A stretch of DNA of 64,000 nucleotides from Patulibacter sp. SYSU D01012 (GCF_017916475.1 NZ_JAFMTB010000002.1:1-64000); one strand, 5' to 3'. Shown: positions 43,634-51,958, numbered from the stretch's first letter. Notes: generated from the letters alone by a model not told the origin. Program-made: numbers and translations.

Positions 43634-44431
43634 ATGCGTCTGCACGTCGAAGTCGCCGGCGACGGCCCGCCCGTCGTCCTGCTCCACGGCCTCACGGCCA
43701 GCCACCGCTACGTCGTCATGGGGAGCCGGCGCCTGGAGCGCTCCGGGCACCGCGTGCTGACGTACGACGCCCGAGCGCACGGTGCGTCCGACCCGGCCGA
43801 CGACGACGTCTACGACTACGCGGCGCTGGCCGACGACCTCGTGCGCGTGCTCGGCGAGCACGAGGTGCACCGGGCCGTCCTCGTCGGCGCGTCGATGGGG
43901 GCGCACACCGCGATCCGCGTGGCGCTCGAGCACCCGGCCCTCGTCGCGGGGCTCGTCGTCGTCACGCCCGCCCACGAGCCGGGCCGCGAGACCGACCCCG
44001 CGTCGCTCGAGCGGTGGGACCGCCTGGCGGCGGGTCTCGAGCGCGGCGGCGCGGACGGGTTCGTCGAGGCGTTCGACTTCTCGGGCATCCCCGAGGGCTG
44101 GCGCGACACCGTCCGCAAGATCACGCACCAGCGGCTGTCGGTGCACGAGCACCCGCGGGCGCTCGCCCAAGCCGTCCGCGGCGTGCCGCGCAGCGCGCCG
44201 TTCGGCGGCTACGACGACCTGGCCCGCGTCGACGTGCCGGTGACCGTCGTCGGCGACCACGACGACGCCGACCCGGGGCATCCCCTGGCCGTGGCGCGCG
44301 CGTACGCCGAGGCGTTCCCGGACGCCCGGCTCGTCGTCGAGGACGAGGGCAAGTCCCCGATCGCCTGGCAGGGCGGCCAGCTGTCGGGCGTCATCGCCGA
44401 GCACGTCGAGCGCACGGACCTCGTCGGATGA
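43634..44431 (+). CDS. Alpha/beta hydrolase fold protein, catalytic His apparently lost
   Basis: The 265-residue protein has the fold's N-terminal GPPVVLLHGLTASHR oxyanion motif, YDARAHGASD, and the nucleophile elbow VLVGASMGAH with Ser about residue 89, then VTVVGDHDDADPGHP with the acid. Where the catalytic His is expected in the last strand-loop, it reads VVEDEGKSPIAWQGGQLS, so the GxHxP-like His is Lys. It may be non-hydrolytic or use another His (DPGHP). It is in the dinB transcript and overlaps the next gene (ATGA). Confidence 0.75.
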   Translation: MRLHVEVAGDGPPVVLLHGLTASHRYVVMGSRRLERSGHRVLTYDARAHGASDPADDDVYDYAALADDLVRVLGEHEVHRAVLVGASMGAHTAIRVALEHPALVAGLVVVTPAHEPGRETDPASLERWDRLAAGLERGGADGFVEAFDFSGIPEGWRDTVRKITHQRLSVHEHPRALAQAVRGVPRSAPFGGYDDLARVDVPVTVVGDHDDADPGHPLAVARAYAEAFPDARLVVEDEGKSPIAWQGGQLSGVIAEHVERTDLVG

Positions 44432-45246
44432 GCGCCGAGGCCCTCGCCGTCGTGACGGCGCAGGACGGCGACGTCGTCCGGCTCGAGCTGGGCGACGTGG
44501 CGCGCGGGCCGTGGGACGCCGCGAGCGCCCACGGCGGCGCCCCGGCGGCCCTGCTGACCCGCGCGGTCGAGGCCCACGCGGCCGGGACCGACCTGCGCGT
44601 GAGCTCCCTCGCCTTCACGTTCCTGGGGCCGGTGCCGCTTGGCGCGGTCGAGATCCGCACGACGGTCCGCAAGAGCGGCCGCCGCCTGCAGGTCGTGCAC
44701 GGCGAGCTGCGCGCCGGCGGCCGGACCGCGATGGAGGTGCAGGCGACGCTGCTGCGCCGCGGTCGGGTGCCGCTGCCGGCCGGCGTCGGCATGCCGTGGC
44801 CCGAGCTGGCGCCGCCGGAGGGCCGGGCGGCCGCGCCGGCCTGGTTCGTCGTCGACGGCGGGCGCGCGTTCCACCCGGACGCCGTGGAGATCCGTCCGCT
44901 CGGGGACGCGCCGCTCGGCGAGCCGACCCCGGACGGGGCGGCGGCGTGGCTGCGCCTGCGCGTGCCCGTGGTCGGCGAGGAGACGCCGACCGCCGCGCAG
45001 CGCGCCGCCGCGGCGGCCGACTTCGGCAACGGCCTGTCGTGCCCGGTGCCGATGGCCGACTACGTCTTCGTCAACTGCGACCTGCACGTGGCGCTGCACC
45101 GGGACCCGGCGGGCGAGTGGATCGGGCTGCGGGCGCGAACCGAGCTGGACCGGGCGGGCACCGGGCTGACCACGACCGAGCTGCACGACGCGGCGGGCCG
45201 CTTCGGCACCGCCACGCAGACGCTCTTCGTCGAGGCCCGCGCCTGA
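44428..45246 (+). CDS. Acyl-CoA thioesterase-like double-hotdog protein
   Basis: A 272-residue protein with two hotdog-like halves, as in TesB-type/thioesterase-like superfamily proteins: the first with GPWDAASAHGGAPAALLTRA and LAFTFLGPVPLGAVEI, RTTVRKSGRRLQVVHGELRA, the second with CPVPMADYVFVNCDLHVAL and TELHDAAGRFGTATQTLF. These family patterns indicate acyl-CoA hydrolysis or acyl binding; no substrate can be given. It overlaps the upstream hydrolase by 4 nt. Confidence 0.75.
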   Translation: MSAEALAVVTAQDGDVVRLELGDVARGPWDAASAHGGAPAALLTRAVEAHAAGTDLRVSSLAFTFLGPVPLGAVEIRTTVRKSGRRLQVVHGELRAGGRTAMEVQATLLRRGRVPLPAGVGMPWPELAPPEGRAAAPAWFVVDGGRAFHPDAVEIRPLGDAPLGEPTPDGAAAWLRLRVPVVGEETPTAAQRAAAAADFGNGLSCPVPMADYVFVNCDLHVALHRDPAGEWIGLRARTELDRAGTGLTTTELHDAAGRFGTATQTLFVEARA

Positions 45247-45266
45247 GCCGGATGGCCCCGACCCGC

Positions 45267-45281
45267 TACGGTGGCGCGTAG
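45267..45281 (+). promoter_or_regulatory. -10 element TACGGT upstream of aat
   Basis: TACGGT (45267-45272) ends 9 nt before the GTG at 45282, giving an almost leaderless mRNA with no Shine-Dalgarno sequence. Confidence 0.4.
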
Positions 45282-46025
45282 GTGGACGCGGCGACGGGCC
45301 CCCACAGCGACGACGGCGGGTGGATCCTGGATCCGCCCGGGATGCTCTTCGTCTACGAGCAGGGCGCCTTCCCGATGGACACGCTCCACGAGGACGGGCG
45401 CTTCCGCGTGGCCGCCTACCGGGCCGACCCGCGGGCGGTGCTGCCGCTCGACGCCGTGCGGCTGCCGCGGACGCTGCGCCGCACCCTGCCGGCGCGCGGG
45501 TACCGCCTGACGGTCGACGAGGCGTTCGGCGCCGTGCTGGCCGGCTGCGCCGAGCGGCCCGGCCTCGCCCGCGGCGAGGTCTGGCTGACGCCGCGCCTGG
45601 AGGAGGCCTACCGCGCGCTGCACCGCTGGGGGCACGCCCGCAGCTTCGAGGTGTGGGACGGCGACGAGCTGGTCGGCGGCACCTTCGGCGTGGCGATCGG
45701 CCGCGCGCACACGCTCGAGTCGATGTTCCACCGGGCGCCCGACGCGGGGAGCGCCGCCGTGCTGTCGGCGGCCGTCCGCATCCGCGACGCCGGCTACCGC
45801 CTGCTCGACGTGCAGCAGCGCACCGAGCACACGGCGCGCCTGGGCGTCGTCGAGATCGCCGAGGACGCGTACCGCTCGGGCCTGGCGTCGGCCCTCGCGT
45901 CCGGGTTGCGGCCCGCGGCCCTCCGGCGGGACGCGCGGCCCGTCGACGGCGCGGCGCTCGTGGCCGCGCTGTCGGGCGTCGGCGGCGCCGCGGCGCCGTT
46001 CGGGGCACGCGACGGCGCGCGCTGA
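45282..46025 (+). CDS. aat: Leucyl/phenylalanyl-tRNA--protein transferase
   Basis: Aat adds Leu or Phe to proteins with N-terminal Arg or Lys, making N-degrons for ClpS/ClpAP. The 247-residue protein has GMLFVYEQGAFPMD (usually YxxGIFPW), YRADPRAVLPLDAVRLPRTL, the middle WLTPRLEEAYRALHRWGHAR, and the signature GGTFGVAIGRAHTLESMFHR. The match is clear although several conserved Trp residues in the first motif differ. Residues 210-247 are a low-complexity tail. Confidence 0.85.
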   Translation: MDAATGPHSDDGGWILDPPGMLFVYEQGAFPMDTLHEDGRFRVAAYRADPRAVLPLDAVRLPRTLRRTLPARGYRLTVDEAFGAVLAGCAERPGLARGEVWLTPRLEEAYRALHRWGHARSFEVWDGDELVGGTFGVAIGRAHTLESMFHRAPDAGSAAVLSAAVRIRDAGYRLLDVQQRTEHTARLGVVEIAEDAYRSGLASALASGLRPAALRRDARPVDGAALVAALSGVGGAAAPFGARDGAR

Positions 46026-46031
46026 GCGGGG

Positions 46032-46127
46032 CGAGACATTCCGTCTCGGCATGGCGCTCGGACCGGGCGGAATCAACCAAACGACCGTTTGGCACTCGGC
46101 GTGCCGCCGCGGCGCGCAACGGGTTGC
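46032..46127. promoter_or_regulatory. Cluster of inverted repeats upstream of the pnt operon
   Basis: The ~300-nt gap between aat and pntAA holds four compact inverted repeats: 46032-46048 (CGAGAC / GTCTCG), 46077-46092 (CCAAACG-AC-CGTTTGG, described separately), 46091-46105 (GGCAC / GTGCC) and 46116-46127 (GCAAC-GG-GTTGC). The first may end the aat transcript; the others look like binding sites or leader structures. Confidence 0.4.
46077..46092. promoter_or_regulatory. Operator-like 16-bp palindrome CCAAACG-AC-CGTTTGG
   Basis: Two perfect 7-bp half-sites spaced by 2 bp, 44 bp upstream of the putative -35 of the pnt promoter. AT-rich compared with its surroundings, it has the form of a TetR-family or similar dimer site. 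The regulator is unknown. Confidence 0.45.
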
Positions 46128-46135
46128 GGGCGGCG

Positions 46136-46165
46136 TTGTGCGCCGTCCGCGATCTACGACATACT
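46136..46165 (+). promoter_or_regulatory. Candidate pnt promoter
   Basis: TTGTGC (46136-46141) and CATACT (46160-46165) are spaced 18 bp. This would give a leader of about 155 nt for pntAA, which contains a Cys-free short coding frame (46287-46331). Confidence 0.35.
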
Positions 46166-46286
46166 CCGCCCCCCGGAGCCGGGGGAGGCGGGCGCGCGGG
46201 GGACCGCAGCGCGCGAACGGGCCGGCGCGGGATACGTTCCTACCGGGAGTAGTGATGTGGGCCACGACCACGAGGGAGATGTAGCT

Positions 46287-46331
46287 GTGTCACGACGCAA
46301 CGCACCCGACCCGAGCCGGGTGAGGCCATGA
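46287..46331 (+). CDS. Possible 14-codon leader peptide coupled to pntAA
   Basis: A GTG with GGGAG 8 nt upstream opens a 14-residue frame (VSRRNAPDPSRVRP) whose TGA overlaps the pntAA ATG as ATGA. An even shorter SD-led frame of 9 codons precedes it (46255-46284, MWATTTREM). Such an arrangement can couple translation of the first operon gene. No similarity to known leader peptides; it may be chance. Confidence 0.3.
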   Translation: MSRRNAPDPSRVRP

Positions 46332-47467
46332 CGGTCACGCTGGGAGTGCCGAGGGAGACGGCGGCCGGCGAGCGCCGGGTCGCGCTCGTGCCCGACGTCG
46401 TCAAGCGCCTCGCCGCCGAGGGCGTGCGCGTGGCGATCGAGCCCGGGGCCGGCGAGCACGCGCTGATCCCCGACGAGCTCTTCGCCGAGGCCGGCGCCGA
46501 GGTCACCGCGGACGTGTGGTCGCGCGACGTCGTCGTGAAGGTCGCGCCGCCGACGGCCGACGAGATCGCGCGGCTGGGCGGCGACTCCGTCCTCGTCGGG
46601 TTCCTCTCGCCGCTCGGCTCGCCGCAGACCGCGGCGTCGCTGCGCGACAAGGGCGCCACGGCGTTCGCGATGGAGGCGATCCCGCGGATCTCGCGCGCCC
46701 AGGCGATGGACGCGCTCTCCTCGCAGTCTAACGTGGCCGGCTACAAGGCCGTGCTGACCGCCGCCGACCACGCGACGCGGTTCTTCCCGATGCTCACGAC
46801 GGCGGCCGGCACCATCCCGCCGGCCAAGGTCCTGGTGCTCGGCATCGGCGTCGCCGGGCTGCAGGCGCTGGCCACCGCGCGGCGCCTCGGCGCCCGGACG
46901 ACGGGCTACGACGTGCGCCCCGAGACCGCCGAGCAGGTGCAGTCGCTCGGCGCCACCTGGCTCGACCTGGGCATCGAGGCGGCCGGCGAGGGCGGCTACG
47001 CCCGCGAGCTGACCGCCGAGGAGCGGGCGCAGCAGCAGCAGGCGCTCACGGACGCCACGAAGGGCTTCGACGTCGTCATCACGACCGCGCTCGTTCCCGG
47101 GCGCCCCGCGCCGCGCCTCGTCACCGCCGAGGCCGTCGAGGGCATGCGGCCCGGGTCGGTGATCGTCGACCTGGCCGGCGAGACCGGCGGCAACTGCGAG
47201 CTGACCGAGCCCGGGCAGACCGTCGTCAAGCACGACGTGACGATCGTCTCGCCGCTGAACCTGGCGGCCGAGATGCCGGAGCACGCGTCGCAGCTGTACG
47301 CGCGCAACGTCCAGTCGCTCATCGGGCTCATGCTCGACAAGGGCGAGGGCGACGACGTGACCCTGAAGCTCGACTTCGAGGACGAGATCATCGCGGGCGC
47401 GTGCATCACGCGCGGCGGCGAGATCGTCCACCCGGGCGCCAAGAAGACCGTGGAGGCCGCAGGCTGA
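46328..47467 (+). CDS. pntAA: NAD(P) transhydrogenase, subunit alpha part 1
   Basis: This soluble NAD(H)-binding domain I of the proton-translocating transhydrogenase hands hydride from NADH to NADP+ in the neighbouring domain III. The 379-residue protein begins VTLGVPRETAAGERRVALVP, has MEAIPRISRAQAMDALSSQS and the NAD-binding VLVLGIGVAGLQALATARRLG. It is a separate polypeptide, as in Rhodospirillum and mycobacteria (three-subunit type). It overlaps pntAB by one base (TGATG). Confidence 0.93.
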   Translation: MTVTLGVPRETAAGERRVALVPDVVKRLAAEGVRVAIEPGAGEHALIPDELFAEAGAEVTADVWSRDVVVKVAPPTADEIARLGGDSVLVGFLSPLGSPQTAASLRDKGATAFAMEAIPRISRAQAMDALSSQSNVAGYKAVLTAADHATRFFPMLTTAAGTIPPAKVLVLGIGVAGLQALATARRLGARTTGYDVRPETAEQVQSLGATWLDLGIEAAGEGGYARELTAEERAQQQQALTDATKGFDVVITTALVPGRPAPRLVTAEAVEGMRPGSVIVDLAGETGGNCELTEPGQTVVKHDVTIVSPLNLAAEMPEHASQLYARNVQSLIGLMLDKGEGDDVTLKLDFEDEIIAGACITRGGEIVHPGAKKTVEAAG

Positions 47468-47856
47468 TGTCCGTCGACACCATCACCTCCGTGGTCGCGG
47501 CCGCGGAGCACACGGGCGCGGGCGCCAGCCCGCTCGTGACGAACCTGGCGATCCTCGTGCTGGCCGGCTTCGTCGGCTACGCCGTGATCTCGAAGGTCCC
47601 GAACACCCTGCACACGCCGCTCATGTCGGGCACGAACGCCATCCACGGCATCGTCGTGCTCGGCGGCCTGCTGCTGCTCGCGACCGGGCCCGACCTGGGC
47701 TTCGTCACGCAGCTCATCCTCTTCGTCGCGCTCGTCTTCGGCGTCATCAACGTCATCGGCGGCTTCGTCGTGACGGACCGCATGCTCGAGATGTTCAAGA
47801 GCAAGCCGACGCCGAAGGCGGACGCCGACGCCGACCGCGAGGGGGCGGCGCGATGA
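47467..47856 (+). CDS. pntAB: NAD(P) transhydrogenase, subunit alpha part 2
   Basis: The 129-residue protein has three to four membrane helices (LVTNLAILVLAGFVGYAVIS; SGTNAIHGIVVLGGLLLLAT; FVTQLILFVALVFGVINVIG) and VTDRMLEMFK at the end of the last helix, typical for the alpha membrane domain II part. With PntB it forms the proton channel. A short Lys/Asp tail follows. The start overlaps pntAA and the end overlaps pntB by 4 nt. Confidence 0.92.
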   Translation: MSVDTITSVVAAAEHTGAGASPLVTNLAILVLAGFVGYAVISKVPNTLHTPLMSGTNAIHGIVVLGGLLLLATGPDLGFVTQLILFVALVFGVINVIGGFVVTDRMLEMFKSKPTPKADADADREGAAR

Positions 47857-49286
47857 CGGCGCTCGGCACGCCGGCGCCGCTGGCGTCCTTCCTGACCGAC
47901 GCCAACTTCAAGTCGGTCCTCTACATCGTCGCCTTCGCGCTCTTCATCTACGGCCTGTCCGGCCTGACGGGGCCGAAGACCGCCGTGCGCGGCAACCGCA
48001 TCGCCGCCGTCGGCATGGTCATCGCCGTCGTGACGACGCTGCTCGTGGACCCGTTCCACAACCCGCTGCTGATCATCCTCGGCGTCGTCATCGGCGTCGC
48101 GATCGGCGTGCCCGCCGCGCAGCGCGTGAAGATGACCGCGATGCCGCAGATGGTGGCGCTGTTCAACGGCGTCGGCGGCGGCGCCGTCGCGCTCATCGCG
48201 TGGGCCGAGTTCCGCCAGTCCGGCGGCTTCGCCTTCACGCCGACGTACATCGTGATCTTCTCGCTGTTCTCGGCGATCGTCGGCTCGGTGTCCTTCTGGG
48301 GCTCGAACGTCGCGTTCGCGAAGCTGCAGGAGCTGATCAGCGGCGCGCCGAAGACGCTCGGCGCGCTGCAGCTGCCCGCGCAGGTGCTCACGGGCGTCGT
48401 CGCCGTCGGCTCGGCCGTGGCGATCACGGCCGGGACGGACAGCGAGCTGCTGATGGTCCTGCTGCTCGTCGCGGCGGGCGTCTTCGGCGTGCTGCTCGTG
48501 CTGCCGATCGGCGGCGCGGACATGCCCGTCGTGATCTCGCTGCTCAACGCCTTCACGGGCCTGGCGGCGGCCGCGGCCGGCGTCGCGCTCGACAACCAGG
48601 CGCTCATCGTCGCGGGCATGATCGTCGGCGCGTCCGGCACGATCCTGACCCAGCAGATGGCCGTGGCGATGAACCGGACGATCCTGTCCGTCATCGCCGG
48701 CGGGTTCGGCGGCGGGACCACCGCGGCGGCGGGCCCGGCCGGCGCGGCGGGCGGCACCGTCCGCTCCACGTCGGCGTCGGACGTCGCGATCCAGATGGCC
48801 TACGCCCAGCAGGTCGTGATCGTCCCCGGCTACGGCATGGCGGTCTCACAGGCGCAGCACGCGGTGCGCGAGATGGCGAAGCTGCTCGAGGAGAAGGGCG
48901 TGACGGTCAAGTACGCGATCCACCCGGTCGCCGGCCGCATGCCCGGGCACATGAACGTCCTCCTGGCGGAGGCCGACGTGCCGTACGAGCAGCTCAAGGA
49001 GATGGACGACATCAACGGCGAGTTCAAGCGCACGGACGTGTCGCTCGTCATCGGCGCGAACGACGTCACGAACCCGGACGCCCGCAACAAGGCGGACTCG
49101 CCGATCTACGGGATGCCGATCCTCAACGTCGACGAGTCGAAGTCGACGATCGTGCTCAAGCGCTCCATGAGCTCGGGCTACGCGGGCATCGACAACCCGC
49201 TCTTCGTCGACCCGAAGACGAGCATGCTCTTCGGCGACGCGAAGGGCTCGGTCGAGGCCATCACCGAGGAGCTCAAGGCCCTCTGA
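47853..49286 (+). CDS. pntB: NAD(P) transhydrogenase, subunit beta
   Basis: The 477-residue protein has nine or so membrane helices (about residues 15-280) and the C-terminal NADP(H)-binding domain III (residues ~310-477) with VIVPGYGMAVSQAQHAVREM (its GxGxAxxxA-like loop), HPVAGRMPGHMNVLLAEA, VIGANDVTNPDARN and NVDESKSTIVLKRSMSSGYAG, shown in part. FNGVGGGAVALIAW is the conserved helix before the proton pathway. Complete and full length; last gene of the pnt operon. Confidence 0.94.
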   Translation: MTALGTPAPLASFLTDANFKSVLYIVAFALFIYGLSGLTGPKTAVRGNRIAAVGMVIAVVTTLLVDPFHNPLLIILGVVIGVAIGVPAAQRVKMTAMPQMVALFNGVGGGAVALIAWAEFRQSGGFAFTPTYIVIFSLFSAIVGSVSFWGSNVAFAKLQELISGAPKTLGALQLPAQVLTGVVAVGSAVAITAGTDSELLMVLLLVAAGVFGVLLVLPIGGADMPVVISLLNAFTGLAAAAAGVALDNQALIVAGMIVGASGTILTQQMAVAMNRTILSVIAGGFGGGTTAAAGPAGAAGGTVRSTSASDVAIQMAYAQQVVIVPGYGMAVSQAQHAVREMAKLLEEKGVTVKYAIHPVAGRMPGHMNVLLAEADVPYEQLKEMDDINGEFKRTDVSLVIGANDVTNPDARNKADSPIYGMPILNVDESKSTIVLKRSMSSGYAGIDNPLFVDPKTSMLFGDAKGSVEAITEELKAL

Positions 49287-49293
49287 GGCCGAC

Positions 49294-49319
49294 GCGGCGC
49301 GCCACCCGTGGCGCGCCGC
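49294..49319 (+). terminator. Hairpin after pntB
   Basis: A 12-bp perfect stem (GCGGCGCGCCAC / GTGGCGCGCCGC) with a CC loop starts 7 nt after the pntB stop. No U-tract. Confidence 0.55.
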
Positions 49320-49362
49320 CCGGCGGCCGTCCCCGACCGACGGGGGCGGCCCCGCGCCCGGC

Positions 49363-49374
49363 TAGGATCGGCCG
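49363..49374 (+). promoter_or_regulatory. -10 element TAGGAT, leaderless start of the GNAT gene
   Basis: TAGGAT (49363-49368) is followed by 6 nt and the GTG at 49375. Confidence 0.55.
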
Positions 49375-49959
49375 GTGAGCGCCTTCGACCGCAGCGCCCC
49401 CGGGACCGGGGAGCGGCTCGCCGTGGCCGTCGGCCCGCGGCTGTACCTGCGTCCGCCGCGCGCGACGGACGCCGACGCGTTCGTCGCGGCGATGCGGCGC
49501 AGCCGTCAGCTGCACCGCGGGTGGGCGTCGCCGCCCACGAGTCCGGAGGCGTACGCCGCGTACCTGGCGCGGGAGGGGCGCGACGACGTCGCCGGCTACC
49601 TGTTCCTGCGGCGCCGCGACGACGCGCTCGTCGGCTACGCGAACCTCAGCCACATCTTCCACGGCGCGCTCTGCGGCGCCGTGCTGGGCTACAACGGCGT
49701 GGCCGGGCACACGGGCCGCGGCTACATGACCGAGGGCCTCGGGCTCGTGCTGCGCGAGGCGTTCGGCCGCCACGGCCTGCACCGCGTCGAGGCGAACGTC
49801 CAGCCGACGAACGCCGCGTCCCTCGCGGTCGTGCGCCGCCTCGGCTTCCGCAAGGAGGGCTACTCGCCCCGGTACGTGCGCATCGCGGGGGAGTGGCGGG
49901 ACCACGAGCGGTGGGCGCTGCTGGCGGACGAGCCCGCCGCCGCGCCGTACGCGCCGTGA
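49375..49959 (+). CDS. GNAT family N-acetyltransferase (RimJ-like)
   Basis: The 194-residue protein shows the GNAT fold of RimJ/RimL type: LYLRPPRATDADAFVAAMRR at the start, GYANLSHIFHGALCGAVLGY, the acetyl-CoA loop GRGYMTEGLGLVLREAFGRH, HRVEANVQPTNAASLAVVRR, then LGFRKEGYSPRYVRIAGEWR and DHERWALL. It probably acetylates an amino group of a protein or small molecule. Monocistronic with leaderless promoter. Confidence 0.85.
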   Translation: MSAFDRSAPGTGERLAVAVGPRLYLRPPRATDADAFVAAMRRSRQLHRGWASPPTSPEAYAAYLAREGRDDVAGYLFLRRRDDALVGYANLSHIFHGALCGAVLGYNGVAGHTGRGYMTEGLGLVLREAFGRHGLHRVEANVQPTNAASLAVVRRLGFRKEGYSPRYVRIAGEWRDHERWALLADEPAAAPYAP

Positions 49960-50069
49960 GGAACGGCCCGCACGAGGCCCTCGGCGACCGCCGGCCCTCA
50001 TCGGCCGATCGGCGCCTCAACACGACGTTGGCGCGGTGGTCCTGGCCGAATGTTTGAACGATTCGCTCG

Positions 50070-50086
50070 GCGTTCGTACCGAACGC
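50070..50086. promoter_or_regulatory. Operator-like 17-bp palindrome upstream of the subtilase
   Basis: GCGTTCG-TAC-CGAACGC is a perfect 7-bp inverted repeat with a 3-bp spacer, 90 nt before the protease ATG. A second imperfect site (CGAAT...ATTCG, 50048-50066) lies just upstream. No clear -10 was found; the rest of 49960-50176 holds nothing else I can name. Confidence 0.4.
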
Positions 50087-50176
50087 ACCCCCACGGGCGC
50101 CTCCGGGTGTGGGAGGGTGCCGCCAGCTGATCCGGCCGTCCCTGGGCCGGGCGCTCGACCGAAGGATCCCCCTCAC

Positions 50177-51874
50177 ATGAAGCTCCACCGAGCAGTCGCG
50201 CTGGGTGCCGTGACGGCGGCGTGCGCCGTCACCGCGGCGCCAGCCTCCGCCGCGTCCGGCGGCGAGCAGTACACCGTGGTGGCGAAGGCCGGCACGACGA
50301 AGGCGCGCTTCGAGCGCGCCGTCCGCGCGGCCGGCGGCACCGTCGTCGACTACAACGCCCGCGTCGCCGTGGGCGCCGTCACCGCCCCGCGCGGGTTCGC
50401 CACGCGCGCCGTGAAGAGCCGGCTGATCAGCGGCGCCGCCCAGCGCCGGCCGATCGGCAGCGTGCCCCGCCTGAAGGCGCAGAAGCGCCTGCAGCGCAGC
50501 CAGGACCTGGAGCGGGCGCAGGACGCCCGCGAGGCCCTCCGCGGCCACCACGGGCCCCGGCCTTCGCCGCCGGCCACCGGCGTCGACCCGCTCAGCCCGC
50601 TCCAGTGGGACATGGCGGCGATCGGCGCCGGGTCCACCGGGTCGTACCGGTTCGGGCAGGGCCAGGGCGTGCGCGTCGGCATCATCGACACCGGCGTCGA
50701 CGGCAGCCACCCCGACATCGCGCCGAACTTCAACCGGGCGCTCTCGCGCAACTTCACCGTGGACGACCCGGTCGTCGACGGTCCCTGCGCCGAGGATCCG
50801 GACGGCTCCTGCACCGACGGCAATGACGTCGACGAGAACGGTCACGGCACGCACGTCGCGGGCACGATCGCCTCGCCGCTGAACGGCCTGGGCATCGCGG
50901 GCGTCGCGCCGAAGGCCGAGATCGTCAACCTGCGCGCCGGGCAGGACTCGGGCTACTTCTTCGTGCAGCCGGCCGTCGACGCGATCACGTACGCGGCCGA
51001 CCACGGCGTCGACGTCGTGAACATGAGCTTCTACGTCGACCCGTGGCTGTACAACTGCCGCGCGAACCCCGCCGACGCCCCGGAGGCGCAGGCGCAGCAG
51101 CGCACGACGATCGTCGCGATGCAGCGCGCGGTCGACTACGCCCGCCGCAAGGGCGTCACGCCGGTCGCCGCCCTCGGCAACGAGAACACCGACATCGACG
51201 CGCCGAAGACGGACGGCAGCTCGCCGGACTACCCGCCGGACGCCGCGTACGAGCGGACGATCGACAACTCGTGCCTGTCGGTCCCGACGGAGACGGAGGG
51301 CGTCGTCGGCGTCTCGTCCTACGGGCCCAGCGGGCGCAAGGCGTACTACTCCAACTGGAGCCTGCAGGAGACGCAGGTCGCGGCCCCCGGCGGCGACGTG
51401 CGGGACTTCCCCGGCACCGACCGCTACCGCTCGCCGCAGAACGGCATCCTGGCGCCGTACCCCGAGAACGTCGCCCGCGCCGCGGGGGACGTCGACGAGG
51501 CCGGCGAGCCGACGACGCCGTTCGTGGTGAAGGACACGTCGGGCGGCACGACCGCGTACTACCAGTACCTGCAGGGGACGTCGATGGCGAGCCCGCACGC
51601 CGCCGGCGTCGCGGCGCTCATCGTCGGCTCCGCCGGCCGCTGGGACTGGCGCCAGGGCGGGCTGACGCTCGACCCGCGCCTGACGGAGCGGCTGCTGAGC
51701 CGCACCGCGGTGCCGATGGCGTGCCCGGCCGGCGGCGTGCAGACGTACCCGGACCCCGACCTGGACCCGGCGGCCTACACCGCCACCTGCACGGGCGGGA
51801 CCCGGCACAACTCGTTCTTCGGGGACGGGTCCGTCAACGCGCTGAACGCCACGCAGCTGCGCGGCGGACGCTGA
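50177..51874 (+). CDS. Secreted subtilisin-like serine protease (S8)
   Basis: The 565-residue preproprotein has a signal peptide (MKLHRAVALGAVTAACAVTA, cleavage near APASA), a propeptide of the inhibitor_I9 kind (about 29-130) and the S8 catalytic domain with Asp171 (VGIIDTGVDGSHPD), His223 (DENGHGTHVAGTIA), the oxyanion Asn in AALGNENTD and Ser469 (QGTSMASPHAAGVAAL). It should be an extracellular protease. ATG 50177 follows AAGGA; upstream in-frame codons lack a signal sequence. Confidence 0.92.
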   Translation: MKLHRAVALGAVTAACAVTAAPASAASGGEQYTVVAKAGTTKARFERAVRAAGGTVVDYNARVAVGAVTAPRGFATRAVKSRLISGAAQRRPIGSVPRLKAQKRLQRSQDLERAQDAREALRGHHGPRPSPPATGVDPLSPLQWDMAAIGAGSTGSYRFGQGQGVRVGIIDTGVDGSHPDIAPNFNRALSRNFTVDDPVVDGPCAEDPDGSCTDGNDVDENGHGTHVAGTIASPLNGLGIAGVAPKAEIVNLRAGQDSGYFFVQPAVDAITYAADHGVDVVNMSFYVDPWLYNCRANPADAPEAQAQQRTTIVAMQRAVDYARRKGVTPVAALGNENTDIDAPKTDGSSPDYPPDAAYERTIDNSCLSVPTETEGVVGVSSYGPSGRKAYYSNWSLQETQVAAPGGDVRDFPGTDRYRSPQNGILAPYPENVARAAGDVDEAGEPTTPFVVKDTSGGTTAYYQYLQGTSMASPHAAGVAALIVGSAGRWDWRQGGLTLDPRLTERLLSRTAVPMACPAGGVQTYPDPDLDPAAYTATCTGGTRHNSFFGDGSVNALNATQLRGGR

Positions 51875-51876
51875 GC

Positions 51877-51908
51877 GCCGGGCCGGCGGCGCGCGCCGCC
51901 GGCCCGGC
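51877..51908. terminator. 32-bp perfect palindrome between convergent genes
   Basis: Starting 3 nt after the protease stop, the half-site GCCGGGCCGGCGGCGC pairs base for base with the following 16 nt. A second hairpin follows at 51912-51931 (GGGCCCGCC-CC-GGCGGGCCC), toward the convergent TetR gene. No U-tract. Confidence 0.6.
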
Positions 51909-51958
51909 CGCGGGCCCGCCCCGGCGGGCCCCCGACGCCGCCCGGACCGCCGGGGCCC

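Noticed and set aside
46089-46331. An 80-codon frame upstream of pntAA
   Set aside because: It runs through the inverted repeats and promoter candidate and has no domain; only its last 14 codons, behind a ribosome site, were kept as a possible leader peptide.
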